A stretch of DNA of 16,869 nt, from NCBI GenBank assembly GCA_027886925.1, contig JAPCJN010000029.1:1-16869 (forward strand), given 5' to 3'. Both the position numbers and the translations under genes were made by a program. The notes beneath the pieces are model-generated. The model did not search any database. It saw only the letters and a list, made by a program, of their open reading frames with translations, and had not been told where the DNA came from. Source of the stretch: Nitrososphaerota archaeon. Its GTDB lineage: Archaea > Thermoproteota > Nitrososphaeria > Nitrososphaerales > UBA183. Within the stretch, counting starts at the first letter, position 1, and every line of letters starts with the position of its first letter. Shown piece by piece: positions 1 to 6,512 of the stretch.

Positions 1-1
1 G

Positions 2-322
2 GCAAAGTCGACCCAGGCTCGGGTCAAAGACTCGTGGACGAAGTTCATCATCTACAGGGACCTCAGGAGCAGAGGCTACATCGTCAAGGACGGGTTCGGG
101 TTCGGGACCGACCTGAGGGCGTATGAGAGGGGCGACTTCCCTTCCAAGGCGGCGAAGTTCGTGATCTTCGCGCTCGACGAGGGCACGGAGAAGAGCCTCG
201 GGGAGCTCAGGGACTCTGTCAAGCAGATCGCCAGGATGGGCAAGGAAGCGATAGTCGCCGTCATCGAGCGTCGGGGAGAGGTCATCTACTACAGGGTGAC
301 CAAGGCGACATTCCGTAAATAG
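2..322 (+). CDS. endA: tRNA-intron (splicing) endonuclease subunit, 5' end missing
   Basis: The C-terminal 106 residues of an archaeal EndA; the start lies upstream of the window. EndA cuts the bulge-helix-bulge motif at exon-intron borders of pre-tRNA. The catalytic-domain signature is clear: KFIIYRDLRSRGYIVKDGF followed by FGTDLRAYERG. Of the family's Tyr-His-Lys triad, Tyr (visible residue 41, bases 122-124) and Lys (residue 81, bases 242-244) are present. The position 31 residues before that Lys, normally His, is Ala (residue 50, bases 149-151). This may therefore be a structural subunit or a weakened enzyme; in crenarchaeal-type heterotetramers a non-catalytic subunit pairs with a catalytic one. 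It is followed by ubiA after 21 bases and is probably co-transcribed. The family call is firm; the loss of activity is inferred. Confidence 0.88.
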   Translation, partial: AKSTQARVKDSWTKFIIYRDLRSRGYIVKDGFGFGTDLRAYERGDFPSKAAKFVIFALDEGTEKSLGELRDSVKQIARMGKEAIVAVIERRGEVIYYRVTKATFRK

Positions 323-343
323 AAGAGTGGCGTCCTCCTAAAG

Positions 344-1189
344 TTGAACCTCGGGGCTTCGGTCTCCATAATCAGGCCCATCAACTGCGCGATGATAGGT
401 TTCGCCGCCATCATAGGGTACTTCGTCTCGAAGCCGCCGGTGGTGATGCCCGCCGCGATACTGCTGGGGTTCGCCACCGGGTTCGCGGTCTGCGCATTTT
501 CGATGGTGGTCAACGACTACTACGACATAGAGGTGGACAGGGTGAACCAACCGACGCGTCCGCTCCCCAGCGGGGCTGTCTCGAAGAGAGGCGCCATCGC
601 CATCGCCGTCATCACCCTACTCGTAGGGATAGGGGCGAGTGCGTTCCTCCTCAACGTGGCTGCTGTCGTCATCGCAGGGCTCTACGCTTTTCTGGCTTGG
701 CTCTACGATTACAGGGCGAAGAAATACGGCCTCGCCGGTAACATGATAGTGGCTTCTTCTTTGGCGATCCCCTTCATCTATGGCGGGGTCATCTCGGGTG
801 GGAAGGTCCTCGACTCGCTTCTCCTGTTCATGGCGTCGACGTCTTTCCTTGCGGGGGTAGGGAGGGAGGTGGTCAAGGCGATGGCGGACGTCCTGGGAGA
901 CGAGAAGAGAGGTGTGAGGTCGTATGCTAGCGTCCACGGGTTGAAGTCTGCGGCGAGACTGGGAGCGGTGTTCTTCCTTGCGGCGGTCGTTACGAGCATA
1001 CTGCCCCTGTTGCTGGTCCCAGTGAACGTCTTCTACGAGGTCGGGGTCGTCCTGCCTGACGTGACCTTCGTCTATCTCGCCTACAGGATAATCACTCACG
1101 CGGATGTGCGGAGTGCTCTGTCTGTGAAGAAGGCCGCGCTCCTGGGCATGCTGTTCGGGCTCATAGTGTTCATCGGAGGCGCGTTCTGA
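344..1189 (+). CDS. ubiA: UbiA-family prenyltransferase, likely digeranylgeranylglyceryl phosphate synthase
   Basis: A 281-residue membrane prenyltransferase. Two Asp-rich motifs bind Mg and the prenyl diphosphate: NDYYDIEVDRVNQPTRPLPSG (residues 57-77; N57, D58, D61, D65, N68) and DVLGDEKRGVRSYA (182-195; D182, D186). Long hydrophobic stretches between them fit the eight or nine helices of the family. In archaea the ubiquitous member (DGGGP synthase) adds the second geranylgeranyl chain to geranylgeranylglyceryl phosphate, making archaeol-type membrane lipids; the RPxNC-like N terminus and length agree. Other UbiA members (heme or quinone pathways) are possible but less likely. The start is a TTG at 344, at the beginning of the conserved N terminus, with no better ATG. 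The stop is 4 bases before rfcL, so the two are translated from one message. Confidence 0.85.
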   Translation: MNLGASVSIIRPINCAMIGFAAIIGYFVSKPPVVMPAAILLGFATGFAVCAFSMVVNDYYDIEVDRVNQPTRPLPSGAVSKRGAIAIAVITLLVGIGASAFLLNVAAVVIAGLYAFLAWLYDYRAKKYGLAGNMIVASSLAIPFIYGGVISGGKVLDSLLLFMASTSFLAGVGREVVKAMADVLGDEKRGVRSYASVHGLKSAARLGAVFFLAAVVTSILPLLLVPVNVFYEVGVVLPDVTFVYLAYRIITHADVRSALSVKKAALLGMLFGLIVFIGGAF

Positions 1190-1193
1190 GGGA

Positions 1194-2387
1194 ATGTGGG
1201 TCGAAAAGTACCGACCCAAGGGCACGGCGCAGATGATAGGGAACGAGGAGGCCAGGCTCGCCCTCTCGGTCTGGCTCTCAAAGTGGAAGCCAGGGGGGAA
1301 GGCGGCGCTCCTGTTGGGGCCGCCGGGGACGGGGAAGACCACGGTGGTCACGCTTCTCGCGAGGGAGAGCGGGATGAACCTCGTCGACCTGAACGCCTCC
1401 GACGCTCGGACGAAGGAAAAGCTGCGCGTGAAGATGGGCGAGGCCATGAGCACCACCAGCCTGTTCGGGGAGAGGTCCCTCATCTTCCTCGACGAGGTCG
1501 ACGGTTTGGCAGGAAGGTCGGACTACGGGGCGGTAGAGTTCATCAAGGATTCAGTGAAGGAGAGCCTCAATCCGATCGTGATGGCAGCGAACGACCCCGA
1601 CTCGGAGGAGATCAAGAAGCTCTCGGCATCTTGCCTCGCATTCAGGTTCAGGCCGCCCCCGCCCAGAGAGGTCGAGATGTATCTCCGGGAGATAGCGAGG
1701 AAGGAGGATGTCGCGGTGGGCGACGAGGAGCTCCGCGCTTACGTGGTAGACGCCGCCGGCGACGTGAGGCAGGCCATCAACCTCCTCCAGAGCAGGCCCG
1801 GGCTGGCGGAGAAAGGGGACGGCGGGGGTCACTACAAGGACAAAGACAAGTCCGTGAGCGAGGCCTTCAACGGGTTCTTCGAGGCAGGCGACAAGCAGGA
1901 GGCGGCCAGGTCCCTCAGGAAGCTGTCCGTCCAGCCCTTCGACAAGATAAGGGAGATGAACAGGAGCATAGTCAAGTCAGGCCTGCCGCCCGCCGAGATG
2001 GCGCGAGCCCTAGAGGTCGTCTCAAGGGTCGACCTCCTCATGGGGAAGATCATGAAGAGCCGCAACTGGAGGCTGCTCAGATACCTCGACAGGCAGTTCG
2101 TTGAGGAACTGTACCCGATAGTCAGGGGCACGGGATTGAAGTACACAGGCCAGGACGACCTCCCTTTCCCGGCCCTCCTTCGCATCTGGAACGATTCCAA
2201 GAAGATCCGAGAGCTGTCAACTACATTCGCGGCGAAGGCGCATACCAGCGGCAAGAGCGCACGCGCGCAGGATCTGCCATACCTCTTCGTGCTCTGCTCT
2301 GCCAAGAAGTTCAGGGAGAAGCTGGAGAGGGCGCTCGACCTTGACGAGACGTTTGACAAGTTCCTGCAGAAGGAGGCGGGGAGATAG
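1194..2387 (+). CDS. rfcL: Replication factor C large subunit (clamp loader)
   Basis: 397 residues. RfcL with four small subunits loads the PCNA clamp on primed DNA. The N terminus WVEKYRPKG is the classic RFC box. Walker A is GPPGTGKT (42-49), NASD is at 67-70, and Walker B is LIFLDEVDG (about 96-104). The small-subunit SRC motif is replaced by SASCLAFRF, as expected for a large subunit, whose Arg finger is not needed. The collar-like C-terminal region starts near residue 220. The protein is on the short side of archaeal RfcL. The usual Gln-led PIP box at the C terminus is not obvious; DETFDKFL (384-391) may be a degenerate one. The ATG start follows ubiA by 4 bases with GAGG just ahead. The Cys-rich gene begins one base after the stop. 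Confidence 0.95.
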   Translation: MWVEKYRPKGTAQMIGNEEARLALSVWLSKWKPGGKAALLLGPPGTGKTTVVTLLARESGMNLVDLNASDARTKEKLRVKMGEAMSTTSLFGERSLIFLDEVDGLAGRSDYGAVEFIKDSVKESLNPIVMAANDPDSEEIKKLSASCLAFRFRPPPPREVEMYLREIARKEDVAVGDEELRAYVVDAAGDVRQAINLLQSRPGLAEKGDGGGHYKDKDKSVSEAFNGFFEAGDKQEAARSLRKLSVQPFDKIREMNRSIVKSGLPPAEMARALEVVSRVDLLMGKIMKSRNWRLLRYLDRQFVEELYPIVRGTGLKYTGQDDLPFPALLRIWNDSKKIRELSTTFAAKAHTSGKSARAQDLPYLFVLCSAKKFREKLERALDLDETFDKFLQKEAGR

Positions 2388-2388
2388 G

Positions 2389-2739
2389 ATGAACATACTC
2401 GTCGGCGGCTGGTTCAGCCTCCCGCGGCTGGGAAGGGACGTCTTCTCTTTGCTCGTGAAGCAGGGGGTCGTCTACGACAAGTCGATGGGCTGCTTCAAGA
2501 TCGACTCGGGGACCGACATCCAGGCTGCCGTCAGGACGATTAGCGCGGCCGTCGGCCAGGAGGTGGAGCTGACGCTCCGGTGCTTCGTGTGCGGAAGAAA
2601 TGCATGCGAGGGGTGCCCATATTTGGCATCGTGCGACAGGGCGAGCGTGTCGACCCTCTGCCTATGCTCGGACCATTCGCCCGAAAAATCGGTGTTCGAC
2701 CTCTACGCGAAGACCTTCGCGATGGTCATGGACGGCTAG
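2389..2739 (+). CDS. Small Cys-rich protein of unknown function, coupled to rfcL
   Basis: 116 residues, family not recognised. The N-terminal half (1-60) looks like a small alpha/beta domain (VFSLLVKQGVVYDKSMGCFKI). The C-terminal half carries a dense cysteine set: C65, C68, C73, C76, C82, C91 and C93, plus C35 and H96. The spacing CxxC-x4-CxxC-x5-C-x8-CxC could hold zinc or an iron-sulfur cluster. The ATG at 2389 was chosen over an in-frame ATG at 2341 because the latter overlaps rfcL in another frame, whereas GGAGGCGGGGAG lies just before 2389. It starts one base after the rfcL stop, so the two are almost certainly translated together and a link to replication or DNA metabolism is plausible by context only. 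Its TAG stop lies inside the hairpin at 2735-2763. Confidence 0.8.
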   Translation: MNILVGGWFSLPRLGRDVFSLLVKQGVVYDKSMGCFKIDSGTDIQAAVRTISAAVGQEVELTLRCFVCGRNACEGCPYLASCDRASVSTLCLCSDHSPEKSVFDLYAKTFAMVMDG

Positions 2740-2763
2740 GCTAGCGTAGCCAACTAGCCTAGC
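2735..2763. terminator. Perfect 10-bp hairpin between convergent genes
   Basis: GCTAGGCTAG (2735-2744), nine-base loop, then its exact reverse complement CTAGCCTAGC (2754-2763). It lies between the stops of two convergent genes and includes the TAG of the upstream one. A role as a two-way terminator or RNA 3'-end stabiliser is inferred; no U-tract follows, and archaeal termination usually relies on U-tracts. Confidence 0.45.
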
Positions 2764-2771
2764 TAATTGGG

Positions 2772-3122
2772 CTAGCTGAACGCCCTGGCCACGGCCTGAC
2801 CCGAGGAGTCTGACGAGATGGCCCTCCATTCCGAGAGGAAGCGCGACACCGCGTTGGTATATCGGTTCGAATGGTTCACCCTGAATATCCTTATCCTGTT
2901 GAACCTCTTCTCGGTCAGCAGGCCGAGAGCCACCATGAGCTCCAGGTGGGCCTCCACCGAGGAGTGAGATATCCCGGACCGCCGCGTGATCTCGGAGATA
3001 TTGAGCTCGTCGCTGTCCATCATTATGCTCATTATCTTCACCCGCCCATACGAGGAAAAAAGCTCCTCGACACGCACCATGTCCTTCGGCGAGGCGGAGG
3101 CCTTCCTTGTCGCGGTTATCAC
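2772..3122 (-). CDS. Winged-helix transcriptional regulator downstream of cdc6
   Basis: 116 residues with a winged helix-turn-helix. The HTH spans about 41-66 (LNISEITRRSGISHSSVEAHL), followed by the strand-turn-strand wing (about 70-84, LTEKRFNRIRIFRV). This resembles archaeal ArsR-like or MarR-like regulators that bind DNA as dimers. No metal-binding Cys is seen, so an ArsR metal sensor is unlikely. The start is a GTG at 3122 with GAGGCG upstream; an ATG at 3080 (MVRVEELF) is an alternative that keeps the whole HTH. It begins 27 bases after the cdc6 stop on the same strand and probably shares its transcript, suggesting it may regulate the replication gene or be regulated with it (inference). 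Its stop converges with the Cys-rich gene. Confidence 0.8.
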   Translation of the reverse strand: MITATRKASASPKDMVRVEELFSSYGRVKIMSIMMDSDELNISEITRRSGISHSSVEAHLELMVALGLLTEKRFNRIRIFRVNHSNRYTNAVSRFLSEWRAISSDSSGQAVARAFS

Positions 3123-3149
3123 ACGTCGTCGCCTCTTGTACTGGGGAGG

Positions 3150-4310
3150 CTACTGCGCCTCTTTGTGCAGCTCTTCGATCAGCTGCTCGGCCGAGACGAC
3201 CGAGAGGCTTATCATTGTCGTCCTCCCCCTCGTCCCCTTCCCCGAGAGCTGCGTCTCTATGATCCCTTTTCTCGCGAGCTCGTTGACGTCGTTCCAGACC
3301 TGCGTGTGATGGTTCGCTGCTATTCCCATCGACTCGCACAGGGCATTGTAGCTCTTCTCCACCTCGCCGATCGTCGTGAACGCGGCCTCGCTCTTCTTGA
3401 GCATGCCTGATATCGCCATGAGCATGACGCGCTGGTGCTTGTCGAGATAGCCGAGCTCTTCCTTCCTGAACTCGGGCGGCAGCGAGCCCTTTGCGTGCCT
3501 CACATGCTCGGGCATCAGCTTGCCCGAGTCGGTCATCTCTGCCTTCTTGGCCGCCCTGTAGATCAGTTCGAGGGCGTAGCGCGCGTCGCCGTAGATGCTC
3601 GCCAGCTCTGCCGCCATTTGGAGCGATCCGTCGTCCACGCACCCTTCGCGGAACGCCTGCTGGCTCCGCGAGAGGAGTATGTCGTAGAGCTGCTCGGCGG
3701 AGTAGGGCTCGAGGGATATCTCGTTCCGCTGGAGCGAGCTCAGCGTGCTCAGGTCCACCATCTTCACGTAATCCAGCGTCTTCGAGATCAGCAGGGAAGA
3801 AAACGCCTGGTCGCCCTGCGATATCTCCCTGATTCTGGTTATGGTGTAGAGCGACGAGGGGTCGGAGCCGACCAGGGAGTCGACCTCATCGAACGCCACC
3901 ATCAGGTGCACCCTCTCCCTCTTCAGCTCCTCGAACAGGACCTGCAGCAGCTCCTCGAAGCTGAATCCCCTGGACGGATACATGTGCCCCAGGGACCGGA
4001 GCGCCTTGTTGAAGATGGCCACGAGCGACCGGTCTATCCTGCAGTTGACGTGAAGGAACTTTACGCGGTTGTTGTAGGCCGCGGCCTTCTTCTCAAGCGT
4101 CGCGCCCAGCTTCTTCGCGAGCATAGTCTTCCCGGAGCCGACCGGTCCATGCAAGAGGACGGTCTGGCTGAGCGTCTGCGGACGCTCTGCTACGCCTTGA
4201 AAGTAAGCCTCCAGCTCCCTCATCTGGACTCCCCGATGCGGGGTCGTCGCGGGGACGTATTCTGGGACGAGCACGCCCTCGTTCTTGAAAATAGAGTGAT
4301 GGAGGCTCAT
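3150..4310 (-). CDS. cdc6: Orc1/Cdc6-type replication initiator
   Basis: 386 residues, typical length for archaeal Orc1/Cdc6. These AAA+ proteins bind origins and recruit the MCM helicase. Walker A is GPVGSGKT (55-62), Walker B is MVAFDEVD (137-144), and sensor 2 is GDARYALELI (241-250, R244). A C-terminal winged helix (about 290-375) ends the protein. Sensor 1 is unusual: the common SND is SKT (176-178), and the usual DPRV-SS stretch reads DLSTLSS (186-192). The ATG at 4310 has a TATA box 34 bases upstream (GGTTATATACG, minus strand) and no Shine-Dalgarno, so a short leader is likely. It is followed by the wHTH gene. Archaeal initiators often sit beside an origin, so the upstream region is a candidate. 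Confidence 0.93.
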   Translation of the reverse strand: MSLHHSIFKNEGVLVPEYVPATTPHRGVQMRELEAYFQGVAERPQTLSQTVLLHGPVGSGKTMLAKKLGATLEKKAAAYNNRVKFLHVNCRIDRSLVAIFNKALRSLGHMYPSRGFSFEELLQVLFEELKRERVHLMVAFDEVDSLVGSDPSSLYTITRIREISQGDQAFSSLLISKTLDYVKMVDLSTLSSLQRNEISLEPYSAEQLYDILLSRSQQAFREGCVDDGSLQMAAELASIYGDARYALELIYRAAKKAEMTDSGKLMPEHVRHAKGSLPPEFRKEELGYLDKHQRVMLMAISGMLKKSEAAFTTIGEVEKSYNALCESMGIAANHHTQVWNDVNELARKGIIETQLSGKGTRGRTTMISLSVVSAEQLIEELHKEAQ

Positions 4311-4338
4311 CGTAGAAGCAATTTTTCTGGCGTTGTTC

Positions 4339-4349
4339 GTATATAACCG
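4339..4349 (-). promoter_or_regulatory. TATA box for cdc6
   Basis: On the minus strand it reads GGTTATATACG, centred 34 bases upstream of the cdc6 ATG, in a locally AT-rich stretch. This spacing fits archaeal promoters with a leader of a few bases. Confidence 0.65.
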
Positions 4350-4385
4350 TGATTGGGGGAGTAGAGTGAAACTAATCCCAAGGCT

Positions 4386-4393
4386 TCTTTAAG
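4386..4393 (+). promoter_or_regulatory. Likely TATA element for the rhomboid gene
   Basis: TCTTTAAG centred about 32 bases upstream of the GTG start at 4422. It is divergent from the cdc6 promoter, so both directions of the 111-base intergenic region 4311-4421 have a promoter. No Shine-Dalgarno precedes the GTG. Confidence 0.45.
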
Positions 4394-4421
4394 GAATCGA
4401 GGCACGCCCCCCTGAAAACCC

Positions 4422-5000
4422 GTGTTCCTTCCGTCGACGACCCAGACCCAATACGGGCAAAGATATTCGCCGCGCGTGACATATTTCCTGATAGCGGCGA
4501 ACGTCGTCGTCTTCGTCTTGCTCCAGCTGGGAGGCGACCCGCTCTACGCGGCGCTCTCGCAGACAGGGGACCTGTTCTTCTCGGGGGCATACTGGCAGAT
4601 AGTCACTGCGCTGTTCGTGCACTTTGACGTCCTGCACATAGCGTTCAACATGTACGCCCTCTACTATTTTGGGAGGCTGAACGAGGTCGCGTACACGAGG
4701 GGGCAGTACCTCGCGATCTATTTTGGGGCGGGTCTGCTCGGGAACGCGGCCTCGCTCTTCTTGATCCCCGGCGACGTGCAGACCGCGGGGGCTTCGGGGG
4801 CGATCTTCGGGCTGATCGGCGCGTACGTCGCTAGAGAGAGGACCGGCGCCAACATGGTCACGGCGGTCATCTACGCGGCCTTGATCTTCCTGATAAGCTC
4901 GGGGCCAGGGGTCAACGTCTATGCGCACCTGTTCGGGGTGTTGGGGGGGTTCGCGCTCGGATTTCTTTTCACCTCGACACGCGGAGACGAGTCCTTATGA
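4422..5000 (+). CDS. Rhomboid-family intramembrane serine protease
   Basis: 192 residues with about six membrane helices. Rhomboids cut membrane proteins inside the lipid bilayer. The catalytic Ser is S125 in GASGAIFG (123-130), and the catalytic His is H169 in VNVYAHLFGVLGG. The helix-2 motif HFDVLHIAFN (67-76) supplies the conserved His and Asn (H72, N76). It is a bare core with no extra domains; substrates cannot be inferred. The start is a GTG at 4422; the first helix begins at about residue 20, so little can be missing. Divergent from cdc6. The dehydrogenase follows after 31 bases and has no obvious TATA box of its own, so both may share a transcript. Confidence 0.92.
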   Translation: MFLPSTTQTQYGQRYSPRVTYFLIAANVVVFVLLQLGGDPLYAALSQTGDLFFSGAYWQIVTALFVHFDVLHIAFNMYALYYFGRLNEVAYTRGQYLAIYFGAGLLGNAASLFLIPGDVQTAGASGAIFGLIGAYVARERTGANMVTAVIYAALIFLISSGPGVNVYAHLFGVLGGFALGFLFTSTRGDESL

Positions 5001-5031
5001 CATGCAGTGAGGGAGATCGGCAGGGAATAGC

Positions 5032-6063
5032 ATGAAGGCAGTGCGGTTCCATCAGCACGGGGGGCCGGAGGTCCTCCGGTACGAGGAGGTCCCGGACCCC
5101 GTCCGGAAAGGCCCGAACGAGGTGCTGGTGAGGGTGAAGGCTTGCGCCCTGAACCGCCTCGACATTTGGGGGAGGATAGGGCCGCCCTACGCCGAGCCTT
5201 CGCTCCCACACATCCCTGGCTCCGACATTGCCGGGGTGATAGAGGAGGTGGAGTCCGGAGAGGAGGAGCTCAAAGGAGGGATGGAGGTCATCATCAACCC
5301 CGGGATCGGCTGCGGCAGGTGCGAGAAGTGCCTCAGCGGGAAGGACAACCAATGCCGCTACTACGACATAATCGGGAGCGGACCGGACGGAGGCTACTCG
5401 GAATTGGTAGTGGCCCCGAAGAGGAACATCGTGCCGAAGCCCGGGCGGATGGACTTCGTCCAGGCCGCCTCGGTGCCGATAGTCTTCCTGACCGCCTACC
5501 ATATGCTGGTCACCAAGGCGAGGATCCAAGCCGGGGAGACCGTGCTCGTGCTAGGAGCTGGCTCGGGGGTGGGCATCGCCGCGATCCAGGTCGCAAAGGC
5601 CTACAACGCGAACGTGATAGCGACCGCGGGGAGCGACGCGAAGCTCCGGAAGGCCGTCGAGCTGGGGGCCGACTACACTGTGAACCACCGCACGAAGAGG
5701 GTCTCCGAGGAGGCCCGAAAGTACACGGAGGGGCGAGGAGTCGACGTGGTCATCGAGCACCCTGGCAAGGCGACATGGGAGGAGAGCGTCAAGTCGGTGG
5801 CAAGGGGAGGCAGGATCGTGACGTGCGGGGCGACGACGGGCTTCGACGCAGTCACGGACATCAGATACGTCTTCAGCAAGGAGATCGCGATCTTCGGAAG
5901 CTACATGGGCGGGAGCGGTGAGCTGCTGAGCGTCCTGGAACTCTTCAAGCAGAGGAAGCTGCGGCCGGTCGTGGACATGGCGATGCCCCTCGCCAGGGCC
6001 GCAGAGGCGCAGACCCGGATGGAGAAGGGAGAGCACTTTGGGAAGATCGTGTTGACGCCCTAG
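5032..6063 (+). CDS. Zinc-type medium-chain dehydrogenase/reductase (quinone oxidoreductase or enoyl reductase type)
   Basis: 343 residues, normal MDR length. The N-terminal GroES-like part carries a structural zinc loop with C94, C97, C100 and C108 (GCGRCEKCLSGKDNQC). The Rossmann fold has GAGSGVG (175-181), the NAD(P)H site. The catalytic-zinc ligands of alcohol dehydrogenases are missing: the GHE motif is GSD (63-65), and the first Cys region reads ACALNRLD. That pattern points to a zinc-independent reductase of the quinone oxidoreductase or acryloyl-CoA reductase kind, with NADPH as likely cofactor. The substrate is unknown. The ATG at 5032 has a weak purine-rich site upstream. The TAG stop overlaps the stop of the convergent OsmC gene in CTAG (6060-6063). 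Confidence 0.88.
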   Translation: MKAVRFHQHGGPEVLRYEEVPDPVRKGPNEVLVRVKACALNRLDIWGRIGPPYAEPSLPHIPGSDIAGVIEEVESGEEELKGGMEVIINPGIGCGRCEKCLSGKDNQCRYYDIIGSGPDGGYSELVVAPKRNIVPKPGRMDFVQAASVPIVFLTAYHMLVTKARIQAGETVLVLGAGSGVGIAAIQVAKAYNANVIATAGSDAKLRKAVELGADYTVNHRTKRVSEEARKYTEGRGVDVVIEHPGKATWEESVKSVARGGRIVTCGATTGFDAVTDIRYVFSKEIAIFGSYMGGSGELLSVLELFKQRKLRPVVDMAMPLARAAEAQTRMEKGEHFGKIVLTP

Positions 6064-6512
6064 GCCCTGACGATCTCGTAGGAGAAGCTGATCTTCGTCT
6101 TTGAGCTGAGCATTGCGGCAACGCTGCAGTACTTGGTTACGCTGTCGCTTACGGCCTCGTTGACGTACCTCTCCTCCAGCTGGCCGGCGAGCAGGTATCT
6201 CAGATGGATCTCGGTGAACGGCTTCGGGTGACCGAACTCCGGCCTCTTCCCCGATACCTCTACCTTGAGAGACTCGAGCCTTTGCTTCCTTTTCCCAAGG
6301 ATTGCCACGATGTCCATGCCTGAGCAAGCTCCCAGTGCAGTGAGCAAGGTGTTCATCGGACCGAAGCCTCTGGACGGCTTTCTCTCCTTTCGCGACTCGG
6401 AAAGGGAAGAGTCGAAGACGATAGAACGCCCCGATTGGTCGCTCCCCAGGAAGACGTCGTCGTCGACCCATTCTACGTCGACCCTGGATTCGGTCGTCGT
6501 AGCCACGCTCAC
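6060..6512 (-). CDS. OsmC-family thiol protein (YhfA-like)
   Basis: 150 residues, full length for the family. OsmC/Ohr proteins reduce peroxides with a reactive Cys pair; the YhfA branch is less characterised. The two conserved cysteines are C63 in LGACSGMD and C129 in KYCSVAAML, the second at the start of the last long helix, as expected. The fold order (N-terminal strands, central helix with Cys, then strands and helix) fits. The start is a GTG at 6512 that overlaps the TGA of the upstream gene in GTGA, so the two are translationally coupled. The convergent dehydrogenase shares its stop region. Detoxification of organic peroxides in the cytoplasm is the likely role; the substrate is not shown by sequence. 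Confidence 0.88.
   Translation of the reverse strand: MSVATTTESRVDVEWVDDDVFLGSDQSGRSIVFDSSLSESRKERKPSRGFGPMNTLLTALGACSGMDIVAILGKRKQRLESLKVEVSGKRPEFGHPKPFTEIHLRYLLAGQLEERYVNEAVSDSVTKYCSVAAMLSSKTKISFSYEIVRA

Noticed and set aside
617..1483. Minus-strand frame opposite ubiA and rfcL
   Set aside because: No recognisable domain; both sense genes are certain.
1196..2104. Long + strand open frame inside rfcL in another frame
   Set aside because: It is Arg/Gly/Glu-rich low-complexity translation typical of an off-frame reading in high-GC DNA; rfcL in the true frame has every expected motif.
2662..3642. Long minus-strand frame across the convergent junction and part of cdc6
   Set aside because: Composition is shadow-like and it crosses three well-supported genes; no family motif.
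4350..4421. Possible origin recognition boxes (G-runs and C-runs beside cdc6)
   Set aside because: Compared with the mini-ORB pattern known from Sulfolobus and relatives, I could align only the G-run, not the flanking dyad; not enough to call a site.
5551..6471. Minus-strand frame opposite the dehydrogenase and osmC
   Set aside because: Arg-rich shadow of two genes with intact catalytic motifs.
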